Below, one piece after another: positions 1 to 6,195 of a stretch of 6,359 nt of DNA. A program made the translations under genes and the position numbers. The notes under the pieces are model-generated. The model was not told where the DNA came from. It did not search any database and saw nothing but the letters and a program-made list of their open reading frames with translations. The stretch spans positions 1,403-7,761 of the forward strand of contig DBVL01000056.1 in assembly GCA_002308475.1 (NCBI GenBank), given 5' to 3'. Origin of the DNA: Spirochaetales bacterium UBA1265. GTDB taxonomy: Bacteria; Spirochaetota; Spirochaetia; Sphaerochaetales; Sphaerochaetaceae. How positions within the stretch are numbered: position 1 is the first letter of the stretch; each line of letters opens with the position of its first letter.

Positions 1-10
1 CTTTGTTTAC

Positions 11-33
11 TATTAATGATCTCAGTATTAATA
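11..33. repeat. Small AT-rich inverted repeat after the nhaC stop
   Basis: TATTAAT (11-17) and ATTAATA (27-33) form a perfect 7-bp inverted repeat around a 9-nt loop, immediately after the nhaC stop codon. It is all A-T and no U-tract follows within the window, so its role as a terminator is doubtful. Confidence 0.25.
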
Positions 34-1416
34 TCAGACAGACACTATTCCAAGTACCACATAAAGGACAGCAGCAACCACAGCGCAGGTAATTGCGTAT
101 GGAATCTGTGTTTTCACATGGTCTATATGGTCAGCTCCTGCTCCCATTGAAGAGAGGATTGTAGTGTCACTGAGCGGACTGCAATGGTCTCCGAAAACTC
201 CACCACCGGCAATTGCGCCAAAGCAAACAAGAACAAAGGTGTTTACCTGGCCACCGACTATTGAATAAGCCCAAGGAAGGAAGATAGGTGTACAGATGGC
301 ATATGTACCCCAGCTTGTTCCAGTGGCAAAACTGAGAATGGCAGCAATGAAGAAGATTCCTACCGGAAGAAGTGCCGGTGAAAGGAATGAACTTGTTGCG
401 TTGATAAGGAAGTCTGCTGTACCCATCTCGCCACTGAGAGTATTAAGCGGATATGCTACAGCCAGGACCAGAACTGCAGGAACAGCATTCTTTACACCAG
501 AGAGGAAGATTTTGTTAAGCTCTTCAAGTTTCAGACCCTGAATAAGGAAAGAGACAGACATGAGGATAACAAGAATCATTGCAGCCTCACAGATGGCTGG
601 CTCACCGTTCAGAATGACTGTGATTGCGCAGATTATAATCAGGATGATTATTGGAAGAACAAAGTTGATGAATATACGGGGATTCTCAAAAATTCTTTTC
701 TCCAGAGCTCCTTCCGTAGTGAGTGGCACTGCATGGTCTCCAAGAACCTTACCTTCTTCAAGTGCCCTCTTCTCAGCCTTCTTCATAGGACCAAAGTCCT
801 TTACAACACCCAGTCCAATGAGGAATACAAGCAGAACAGAAAGAATGGCATAGAAGTTGAATCCAATTGCACTCAGGGCAAATGAATAAGCCTTATCTGA
901 TGAACCGAAGATTCCTGTAGCCAAAGCAAGACTTGCCAGATATGGTGTCCAGCTTGAGAACGGATGTATGACAGAGAGAGGAGAAGCTGTTGAGTCAGCA
1001 ATATACGCAAGCTTTTCACGTGAGATCTTAGCCTTGTCTGAAAGCTTCTTCATAACTGAGCCGACAAAGAGAGGGCTCATGGAATCTGCAAAACAGAACA
1101 ATCCCAAAAACCATGAGATAAGCTGGACGCCACGCCTTTTGAGGTTCCTTTTCTGAGCTATCACAGTAAAGCCATCAATGGCTCCACTACGCTCAAAATA
1201 AGTTACAAGAACGCTGAATAGAACAACCATAAGAATGGTCCAGATGGAAGACGGGTCTCCCAGAGCTCTCATAATCAGATCAGTAAAACCGAACAGTCCG
1301 TCCCCTTTAAGGAAACAGCCTATTATACATGCAATGGAAAGTGAAACCACTGTATTCTTGGTAAGAATAGCAAGAGCAATGGCAATCACTACCGGAATGA
1401 TTGAAATCCAACCCAT
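34..1416 (-). CDS. nhaC: NhaC-family Na+/H+ antiporter (secondary transporter)
   Basis: 460-residue polytopic inner-membrane protein, complete, ending in TGA 33 nt before the window edge. It has about eleven hydrophobic segments. Two conserved blocks identify the Na+/H+ antiporter NhaC family: an internal block with FADSMSPLF (about 109-117), IADSTASPLSVIHPFSSW (139-156) and FATGTSWGT (363-371), and a C-terminal block GGGVFGDHCSPLSDTTILSS (404-423) followed by a DH..HV.TQ.PYA stretch. The buried Asp, Ser, Thr and His residues in these blocks are the likely ion-coordinating positions. Family members exchange Na+ for H+; some (B. subtilis MleN) exchange malate/H+ for lactate/Na+, so the substrate cannot be fixed here. 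The start at 1416 is supported by AGGAG five nucleotides upstream and by the hydrophobic N-terminus. It lies 119 nt downstream of the D-lactate dehydrogenase and probably has its own promoter. The family is secure; the exact substrate is not. Confidence 0.9.
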   Translation of the reverse strand: MGWISIIPVVIAIALAILTKNTVVSLSIACIIGCFLKGDGLFGFTDLIMRALGDPSSIWTILMVVLFSVLVTYFERSGAIDGFTVIAQKRNLKRRGVQLISWFLGLFCFADSMSPLFVGSVMKKLSDKAKISREKLAYIADSTASPLSVIHPFSSWTPYLASLALATGIFGSSDKAYSFALSAIGFNFYAILSVLLVFLIGLGVVKDFGPMKKAEKRALEEGKVLGDHAVPLTTEGALEKRIFENPRIFINFVLPIIILIIICAITVILNGEPAICEAAMILVILMSVSFLIQGLKLEELNKIFLSGVKNAVPAVLVLAVAYPLNTLSGEMGTADFLINATSSFLSPALLPVGIFFIAAILSFATGTSWGTYAICTPIFLPWAYSIVGGQVNTFVLVCFGAIAGGGVFGDHCSPLSDTTILSSMGAGADHIDHVKTQIPYAITCAVVAAVLYVVLGIVSV

Positions 1417-1421
1417 TTTAA

Positions 1422-1426
1422 CTCCT
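1422..1426 (-). promoter_or_regulatory. Ribosome-binding site of nhaC
   Basis: AGGAG on the minus strand, five nucleotides before the ATG at 1416. It fixes the start of the NhaC-family gene. Confidence 0.75.
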
Positions 1427-1463
1427 ATTTTTCACAATTATCGGGTCCTATCCAGACCTGATG

Positions 1464-1492
1464 AATAGAATAATCTCACAAGAAACAGTCAA
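1464..1492 (-). promoter_or_regulatory. Candidate sigma-70 promoter for nhaC
   Basis: On the minus strand TTGACT (1487-1492, five of six matches to the -35 consensus) is followed after exactly 17 nt by TCTATT (1464-1469, four of six matches to -10). Transcription would start near 1457, giving a leader of about 40 nt before the ATG at 1416. The position in the only sizeable gap between ldhA and nhaC makes it plausible that nhaC can be transcribed apart from the upstream operon. I see no convincing terminator after ldhA, so read-through could add to this. Confidence 0.5.
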
Positions 1493-1535
1493 ATTACAAC
1501 CCTGAAACAATTAATTTTGCGCAATTCTTTTTTTT

Positions 1536-2573
1536 TCAGAAACACTTTTTCCTGCGCTCCTTCCTGCAATGCTCTATTTCTCCACAGTGATAGCAAAGCT
1601 CATTATCGCAGATACCGTCATTATTAAAGAAAGAAAGAATATTGTTCACTGTTGTCTCAGCTATACTGTCCAGTGCCTCTTGCGTCAGAAAAGCCTGATG
1701 AGAAGTGACAATCACATTCGGCATGGAGATGAGTCTGGAAAGAATCTCATCATTCATTATATGTCCTGAGCGGTCCTCAAAGAAGATCTCTCCCTCCTCT
1801 TCATACACATCCAGGCAGGCAGCTCCTATCTTCCGGGCTTTTATTCCATCAAGCAGAGCCTGAGTATCTATCAATGCGCCTCGTGAGGTGTTCAGTATGA
1901 CCACACCTTTCTTCATGGCAGCAATTGACTTTTCATTTACCAGGTATCTGGTCTCCTCTGTCAGAGGACAATGTAAAGATATAATGTCACTCCGACTGAA
2001 CAGCTCATCAAGAGAAACATACTCAATCCCGCTGTCTTTCCTGGGAAAGGGATCATAGGCAATGACATTCATGCCAAAACCTTGGCAGATAGAGATAAAT
2101 ACCATCCCTATTTTGCCTGTACCTACTACACCAACAGTTTTTCCATGAAGATCAAACCCTGTAAGTCCGTTAAGGGAGAAGTTGAATTCACGTGTCCTGT
2201 TGTACGCCTTATGTATGCGCCTGATAGATGTCAAGAGCAATGCCATGGCGTGTTCAGCTACAGCATATGGCGAGTATGCAGGAACATGAACAACGTGGAT
2301 CTTACCGAAGGCAGCACGGATATCCACATGATTATAGCCTGCTGAGCGCAGGGCAATCAGACGGACACCCAAGTCATGAAGCCTGTTTATTACAGCAGCA
2401 TCAACTGTGTCATTTACAAATACGCATGCAACACTGCAGCCTCTGGAAAGCTCAACTGTATCTTCATTCAGCTTTGTTTCCAGAAACAGAAACTTCATAT
2501 CATACTTGTCCTCATACTTCTCAAAAGAAGCCTTGTCATAAGGTTTTGTGTCATAGAACGCTACTTTTATCAT
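1536..2573 (-). CDS. ldhA: D-lactate dehydrogenase, LdhA type, with Cys-rich C-terminal tail
   Basis: 345-residue cytosolic NAD-dependent D-2-hydroxyacid dehydrogenase that reduces pyruvate to D-lactate and regenerates NAD+ in fermentation. The split substrate domain opens with MIKVAFYDTKPYDK. The NAD fold has GTGKIG (151-156) and the NADH-preferring Asp174 in AYDP. Expected catalytic residues are present: Arg231 in NTSRGALID, Asp255 and Glu260 in DVYEEE, and His292 in SHQAF. As recalled, E. coli LdhA shares RRIHRAY-, FSLxGLTGF-, SLHCPLT- and FFED-like stretches, which separates it from phosphoglycerate or formate dehydrogenases. E. coli LdhA (329 aa) ends just after an NELV motif. Here NEL (325-327, ending in Leu326/Cys327) is followed by a tail of about 19 residues with Cys327, 330, 336 and 344, His329 and His335, and a basic run RKERRKK. 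The ATG at 2573 overlaps the TGA of the upstream membrane protein gene by 4 nt, so translation is probably coupled. Confidence 0.93.
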   Translation of the reverse strand: MIKVAFYDTKPYDKASFEKYEDKYDMKFLFLETKLNEDTVELSRGCSVACVFVNDTVDAAVINRLHDLGVRLIALRSAGYNHVDIRAAFGKIHVVHVPAYSPYAVAEHAMALLLTSIRRIHKAYNRTREFNFSLNGLTGFDLHGKTVGVVGTGKIGMVFISICQGFGMNVIAYDPFPRKDSGIEYVSLDELFSRSDIISLHCPLTEETRYLVNEKSIAAMKKGVVILNTSRGALIDTQALLDGIKARKIGAACLDVYEEEGEIFFEDRSGHIMNDEILSRLISMPNVIVTSHQAFLTQEALDSIAETTVNNILSFFNNDGICDNELCYHCGEIEHCRKERRKKCF

Positions 2574-3826
2574 ATGTCATACCCCCTAAGATAATAGTAT
2601 ACAGCAACAAGCAGAACAATATTCATTACTGTTGTAGCTCCTTTCTGTATTTTCTTCTCTCGCAACTGCAGTATACATGGAACAGAAAATGCTGATGTCT
2701 GTGCAAAAAGAAGCACAATTATCCGAGCAGAAAAACAGGTATATAAAAGGCTGATTGTCAGTGCAACAATCAGATTGATGACAGTTGCAGTAAAACCGTA
2801 TGCAAGAACAACAGACATTGTTGAATATGGTAAAGACAGACCAAGCTTTCTCTTGTCGGAAACTGTTTTTGCCTGCTTTATCAGAATCTGATAGAGAGCA
2901 CTCAGCGCCATTACAGTACAGAAAGCAGCAATCAGCCGGTTTATTGCCTCATCAGCAAGTAAAGGAAGAAAAGAAAGGATCTCAGTCCTACTTAAAATCC
3001 ATCCCAGCAGGATAAGCAGGACAAGAAGTACAACTGTCTGTTTTTGAACTCTCAACAGTTCCAGAAAACTCTTAATCACAAGTGCAGTTTTCTTCCCCGG
3101 ATTAAAGAGTTCCAGCGTTGGCCATTTAACTGTCTGTGGACGGTTTTCATCTGCCATCTGCACCATTTTTGAATAATCATTATGACTGACAGCAACGGAG
3201 GCTGCCTCCAGACTTTGAATCCTTTCTTTGTACCGGGGGATGTCAAGTTTCAAAAACTTCTCAGAATAGAACCAGAGACAAACCAGGCAAAGAATCAGAC
3301 AAATCACGCTGATGAAGGATTGTAGCAGAAGCAATAATGTGCAGATTAAATAGACAAAGAAGACTGTTTTACTTTTTTCATGATAGAAGACCCAGGAAAG
3401 GAAGGAGCTGTTACAATTATAAAGGGTCAGCAGGAACCAAAGATCAAAAAAACTCTTATCCAGCAGAAACCCACTCATGCCCAGAGCTATGATTCCTGAA
3501 AAAAGAATTGACTTCCATACAGAGCCAAAAGCTCTATATCTGATCTGCTTTCTGAAATACTTTGTATTGTACATATGAAGCATGGACGCTGCTTCTATTC
3601 TGAATACAGGGGTATTCAGAACAAAGATCCTGAAAAGACTTATTCCTGAAACCAGAATTAAAACATATAGACTTCCTTCTGGCATAGCAAATGAAAAGAA
3701 CTGATACCCCAATACTGCAACTGCGACTATCACTCCGATAAGAGTCGGCCAAGTATGGATTATTGTTCCTTTCAGTAGTCTGATTCTGTTTTTAAATAGA
3801 AGCTTCTCAATCTGATGTTTCATCAT
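2570..3826 (-). CDS. ecsB: EcsB-like ABC exporter membrane subunit
   Basis: 418-residue polytopic membrane protein, the partner of the ATPase encoded just upstream. Hydrophobic segments fall near 25-47, 51-71, 103-122, 127-147, 153-187 (probably two), 264-279, 293-316, 336-385 (probably two) and 397-413. A polar, presumably cytoplasmic loop spans about 188-250. The basic start (KHQIEKLLFKNRIRLLKG) resembles the amphipathic N-terminus of exporter permeases. I assign EcsB from its length (B. subtilis EcsB is about 408 aa, from memory), its layout and its pairing with an EcsA-like ATPase; I cannot point to a diagnostic motif. Known EcsAB proteins affect protein secretion and RasP intramembrane proteolysis in Bacillus and export of membrane-derived peptides in enterococci; the substrate here is unknown. 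The gene overlaps the ATPase by 20 nt. Two adjacent ATGs (3826, 3823) follow GGTGGAG with gaps of 1 and 4 nt, so 3823 may be the one used. Confidence 0.65.
   Translation of the reverse strand: MMKHQIEKLLFKNRIRLLKGTIIHTWPTLIGVIVAVAVLGYQFFSFAMPEGSLYVLILVSGISLFRIFVLNTPVFRIEAASMLHMYNTKYFRKQIRYRAFGSVWKSILFSGIIALGMSGFLLDKSFFDLWFLLTLYNCNSSFLSWVFYHEKSKTVFFVYLICTLLLLLQSFISVICLILCLVCLWFYSEKFLKLDIPRYKERIQSLEAASVAVSHNDYSKMVQMADENRPQTVKWPTLELFNPGKKTALVIKSFLELLRVQKQTVVLLVLLILLGWILSRTEILSFLPLLADEAINRLIAAFCTVMALSALYQILIKQAKTVSDKRKLGLSLPYSTMSVVLAYGFTATVINLIVALTISLLYTCFSARIIVLLFAQTSAFSVPCILQLREKKIQKGATTVMNIVLLVAVYYYLRGYDI
2582..2587 (-). promoter_or_regulatory. Ribosome-binding site of ldhA inside the ecsB-like 3' end
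   Basis: AGGGGG on the minus strand lies eight nucleotides before the ATG at 2573 and within the last codons of the upstream permease gene. With the ATGA stop/start overlap at 2570-2573, it fixes the ldhA start and suggests translational coupling. Confidence 0.75.
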
Positions 3827-4535
3827 GCTCCACCAGTTTCAGATAAACAGCTTCCATAGTACTGTTCTCAGGAAGATCTGTAGCCGAAAGCAACTCTTTA
3901 CGGGTACCGGACAACAGGCATTTACCATTTTTCATGATAACATAACTGTCACAGATGTTTTCTGCCACATCAAGCAGATGGCTTGATAGAAGCACAATCT
4001 TTCCTTTTTCTTTCTGCTCAAGAAGCAAGGCTTTAAGTGTAGCTATCTGTTTCGGATCGAGTCCTGAAAAAGGTTCATCAGCAATCAGAAGCCTGTATTC
4101 ACGCATGAGTGCCATGGCAATCATCAGTTTTTGTCTGGTGCCCTTTGACAAGGCCCCGGGTATTTTATTCCGGTGTTCCCTCAAGTCAAAGACCTTAAGC
4201 ATTTCCTCTACTGAAACATCAGAGTCAGGATAGATTGCCTTTGTAAAATGAAGATGCTCAGCCAACGACAGCTCTTCATAGAACACAGGCTCATCCGGAA
4301 TATAAGAAACCGGATAGCTGTTCTCCGGATATGAGTTTATGTCTTTTCCATCCAGATATATGTTTCCACGCTCAGGTTTAAGATAACGGAATATGGTTTT
4401 GATGATTGTTGTTTTTCCGGCCCCGTTCTCCCCTATCAGTCCTACAATCTGTGCGTAGTTTGCGGAAAAAGAAAGATCATCCAGCGCCTTAACTTCTCCA
4501 TAAGAATAGGAAACATCCTTGACTTCAAAATCCAT
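3807..4535 (-). CDS. ecsA: EcsA-like ABC transporter ATPase
   Basis: 242-residue cytosolic nucleotide-binding subunit that powers the membrane protein encoded next. It has Walker A GENGAGKT (35-42), signature LSKGTRQK (129-136) in place of the canonical LSGGQ, Walker B LLIADEP (149-155) with catalytic Glu154, D-loop SGLD (157-160) and switch His186. The Q-loop region reads YIPDEPVFYEELSLAEHL (78-95), with an acidic residue where most ABC proteins have Gln. From memory, B. subtilis EcsA has the closely similar IPETPVLYEELTLMEHL and SKGMKQK, and a similar tail (YLKLVEHDE here). This is the main ground for the EcsA call over a generic exporter ATPase. The start at 4535 is preferred: GGAG lies 7 nt upstream and the usual N-terminal beta strand begins there. 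An in-frame ATG at 4574 would place its first codons in a hairpin. The gene overlaps the downstream permease gene. Confidence 0.82.
   Translation of the reverse strand: MDFEVKDVSYSYGEVKALDDLSFSANYAQIVGLIGENGAGKTTIIKTIFRYLKPERGNIYLDGKDINSYPENSYPVSYIPDEPVFYEELSLAEHLHFTKAIYPDSDVSVEEMLKVFDLREHRNKIPGALSKGTRQKLMIAMALMREYRLLIADEPFSGLDPKQIATLKALLLEQKEKGKIVLLSSHLLDVAENICDSYVIMKNGKCLLSGTRKELLSATDLPENSTMEAVYLKLVEHDETSD
3828..3834 (-). promoter_or_regulatory. Ribosome-binding site of the ecsB-like gene, within ecsA
   Basis: GGTGGAG on the minus strand, read also as codons of the ATPase gene. It sits 1 nt before the ATG at 3826 and 4 nt before the ATG at 3823. The very short gap favours the second ATG or initiation by ribosomes finishing the ATPase gene. 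Confidence 0.5.
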
Positions 4536-4542
4536 ATTTTTA

Positions 4543-4546
4543 CTCC
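4543..4546 (-). promoter_or_regulatory. Ribosome-binding site that decides the ecsA start
   Basis: GGAG on the minus strand, seven nucleotides before the ATG at 4535. The alternative in-frame ATG at 4574 has no comparable site and lies inside the stem-loop at 4561-4604. Confidence 0.7.
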
Positions 4547-4560
4547 ATCTGAAAATACAC

Positions 4561-4604
4561 GAAAGAGCCAGCATTTTGAGAGATGATCAAAGCCTGGCTC
4601 TTTC
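4561..4604 (-). terminator. Strong stem-loop between the gntP-type gene and ecsA (terminator or attenuator)
   Basis: A perfect 11-bp inverted repeat, GAAAGAGCCAG (4561-4571) and CTGGCTCTTTC (4594-4604), with an inner 5-bp helix (4575-4579 with 4587-4591) closing a 7-nt loop. It begins 16 nt after the stop codon of the GntP-family gene, the usual place for an intrinsic terminator. On the minus strand the following bases are GTGTATTTTC, only a weak U-tract, so termination may be partial. The stem ends about 14 nt before the ecsA ribosome-binding site. I see no good promoter between the hairpin and ecsA, so the exporter operon may depend on read-through from upstream. Confidence 0.6.
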
Positions 4605-4620
4605 CGGAAAATCAGGACAA

Positions 4621-5985
4621 TTACAGAACAAGTGACAGAAGCAGAACCTCAAGAAGAGCTGCCAGACCTATGACAAGGGTACCAAGCGTCTGTGTCTTGT
4701 AACCTTGAGAGGTCTCCATTTCTCCAAAGTTCGTAACAACCCAGAAATATGAGTCATTTGCATGGGAAACAGTCATGGCACCTGCTCCTATGGCAACAAC
4801 AACCAAGGCAGCCTGAACAGGAGTAACAAACCCTATACTTGTCATAATCGGAGCTATTATTCCTGCGCTTGTAGTAATAGCTACAGTAGAAGAACCTTGG
4901 GAGGTCTTAAGAATTGCAGCGAGAATAAACGGGAACAGGTATCCGATTGCTTTCAACGTATCGGCATTGTTCTTTATGAAATCAATCAGGTTGCTGGAGG
5001 CAATAACCCTACCTAACACGCCACCTGCTGCTGTAATGAAAAGGATAGGACCAACTGTTTTCAGCGTCTCATTGGTCAAACTATAGAAATCAGACAGCTT
5101 TCCGGAAGATGCAAGAAGCAAAACACCCAGGATCACACCAACAGCCAGAGCCATGATAGGTGTTCCTATGAAAGAGATAAAAGGAACCCGGGCTCCTGCC
5201 ATGTTGAAAATGGAAGCCAAAGCCATAAGAAGGATCGGTACAACAATAGGAGAGAAAGAAGCCCATCCGCCAGGGAGCTTTCCATAGGAAGCAACAAGCT
5301 CCTCGTAGGTCTGACGAACCTGTTCACCTGAGTCTGCCTCATCTTTTGCCTTTACTCTTTTACCTATGTAGATGGCAAAGAAATAGGCTGCAATCATTGG
5401 GAAGATTGAACATAGTGCCCCTATTCCCATGACCTGCAAGAGGTTTGCGTCCACTCCAAGGCCCTGTCCGTAGAGCGTATTTGCCGCAGCAATCGGTCCT
5501 GGTGTGGGAGGAATAAAGCAATGGGCAATATACAAACCCATAGAAAGAGCAACCGTACTTGCTACTGAACTTCTGCGGGTTCTTTGAACCAGAGACTTTC
5601 TTATAGGGTTAAGAATAACAAAGCCACTGTCACAGAAAACGGGAATGGAGACTATCCACCCCATTTTAAGCATGGCAAGCTCAGGGTGTTTCTTACCTAC
5701 AAGTCTTACTACACAGTCAGCCATTTTCAAGGCTGCACCTGTCTTTTCCAGCAGCACACCTATAAGAGCTCCCAGAATTATGACTATTCCTATTGAAGTG
5801 AAGGTTCCTGAGAATCCCTGACCAACTACAGTAGGAATGGTTTCAATTGGTATTCCTGCAACCAATGCAAGAAGAATTGAAACACACATTATTGAAAGAA
5901 ATGGATGAATATGCAGCTTTGAGATGGCTACAATCATGAGCACAATTGCAATTACAAATGCAATTATCAACGGGATTCCTGTCAT
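4621..5985 (-). CDS. GntP-family organic/sugar-acid permease
   Basis: 454-residue inner-membrane proton symporter of the gluconate permease (GntP) family. It has twelve or more hydrophobic segments and starts MTGIPLIIAFVIAIVLMIVAI. Family blocks are SIPVFCDSGFVIL (113-125), HCFIPPTPGPIAAANT (155-170), AAGGVLGRVI (319-328), LKTSQGSSTVAITTSAG (359-375) and SHANDSYFWVV (407-417). The equivalent E. coli GntT/GntP blocks, from memory, are HGFLPPHPGPTA, QGSATVA and SHVNDAGFW. Members take up gluconate, other sugar acids, D-serine or short hydroxy acids; the substrate cannot be read from sequence. The start at 5985 has GGAGG five nucleotides upstream. A longer in-frame ATG at 6087 would add 34 poorly conserved-looking residues without a ribosome-binding site. 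No sugar-acid kinase or dehydratase lies next to it to hint at the substrate. A small XRE regulator lies upstream in the same direction. Confidence 0.9.
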   Translation of the reverse strand: MTGIPLIIAFVIAIVLMIVAISKLHIHPFLSIMCVSILLALVAGIPIETIPTVVGQGFSGTFTSIGIVIILGALIGVLLEKTGAALKMADCVVRLVGKKHPELAMLKMGWIVSIPVFCDSGFVILNPIRKSLVQRTRRSSVASTVALSMGLYIAHCFIPPTPGPIAAANTLYGQGLGVDANLLQVMGIGALCSIFPMIAAYFFAIYIGKRVKAKDEADSGEQVRQTYEELVASYGKLPGGWASFSPIVVPILLMALASIFNMAGARVPFISFIGTPIMALAVGVILGVLLLASSGKLSDFYSLTNETLKTVGPILFITAAGGVLGRVIASSNLIDFIKNNADTLKAIGYLFPFILAAILKTSQGSSTVAITTSAGIIAPIMTSIGFVTPVQAALVVVAIGAGAMTVSHANDSYFWVVTNFGEMETSQGYKTQTLGTLVIGLAALLEVLLLSLVL

Positions 5986-5990
5986 TATTT

Positions 5991-5995
5991 CCTCC
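5991..5995 (-). promoter_or_regulatory. Ribosome-binding site that decides the GntP permease start
   Basis: GGAGG on the minus strand, five nucleotides before the ATG at 5985; the strongest ribosome-binding site in the window. Confidence 0.8.
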
Positions 5996-6105
5996 GAAAC
6001 AAATAAACCGAGCGCTACTTCTTCTACACAAAAGAATTGCTGTAAAAGAACCAGTATCCGACAATCCGCATTCAGCGGGGAAAACACAGAAAAGTATCCA
6101 TGTAA

Positions 6106-6118
6106 ATTCTACCTTATA
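6106..6118 (-). promoter_or_regulatory. Weak -10 candidate for the GntP permease gene
   Basis: The minus strand here contains TATAAG (6113-6118) and TAGAAT (6106-6111), each five of six matches to a -10 hexamer. Upstream is an AT- and pyrimidine-rich stretch without a good -35 at standard spacing. If used, the leader would be about 110-120 nt. The region between the regulator and the permease is the natural place for a promoter, but this call is weak. Confidence 0.3.
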
Positions 6119-6174
6119 GTCAGGGAATAAAAAAGAGAGAAATTTGCACATTAAACAGAATTGAGATAATATTT

Positions 6175-6195
6175 GATTTTATTTCTTATAAAATC
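6175..6195 (-). terminator. AT-rich stem-loop at the stop codon of the XRE regulator
   Basis: A perfect 8-bp inverted repeat, GATTTTAT (6175-6182) and ATAAAATC (6188-6195), around a 5-nt loop. It starts at the last base of the regulator's TAG stop. The stem is nearly all A-T and is not followed by a U-tract on the minus strand, so it is a weak terminator at best and could equally mark mRNA 3'-end processing or chance in AT-rich DNA. Confidence 0.3.

Noticed and set aside
1502..1539. CTGAAA/TTTCAG inverted repeat with a run of nine T's near the ldhA stop
   Set aside because: The outer arms are only 6 bp with a poorly paired interior. The T-run lies within the structure on the plus strand, and on the minus strand it is an A-run before the stem, so it does not fit an intrinsic terminator for ldhA.
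1536..1605. Frameshift as the cause of the odd ldhA tail
   Set aside because: The regular Cys and His spacing and the uninterrupted frame look like selected sequence rather than out-of-frame read-through, though only homologue comparison can settle it.
2228..2695. Plus-strand open frame of 155 codons opposite ldhA and the end of the permease gene
   Set aside because: It lies opposite well-conserved ldhA coding sequence; its translation is rich in His, Gln, Ser and Cys without family motifs, and there is no matching gene context. It is a shadow frame, as are the other plus-strand open frames in the window.
4536..4574. N-terminal extension of the ATPase from an ATG at 4574
   Set aside because: The added 13 residues are encoded largely within the stem-loop at 4561-4604, have no ribosome-binding site, and precede the normal ABC ATPase start at 4535.
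5986..6087. N-terminal extension of the GntP permease from an ATG at 6087
   Set aside because: The extra 34 residues do not resemble the family N-terminus, and the GGAGG at 5991-5995 clearly serves the ATG at 5985.
6053..6099. AGTATCC repeated at 6053-6059 and 6093-6099, 40 bp apart, as possible regulator sites
   Set aside because: About one repeated 7-mer is expected by chance in a 200-bp region, and the matches do not extend.
5843..6151. Minus-strand open frame of 102 codons across the GntP leader and gene start
   Set aside because: It overlaps the GntP permease coding start in another frame, is Cys-rich and unlike any family I know, and lacks a good ribosome-binding site.
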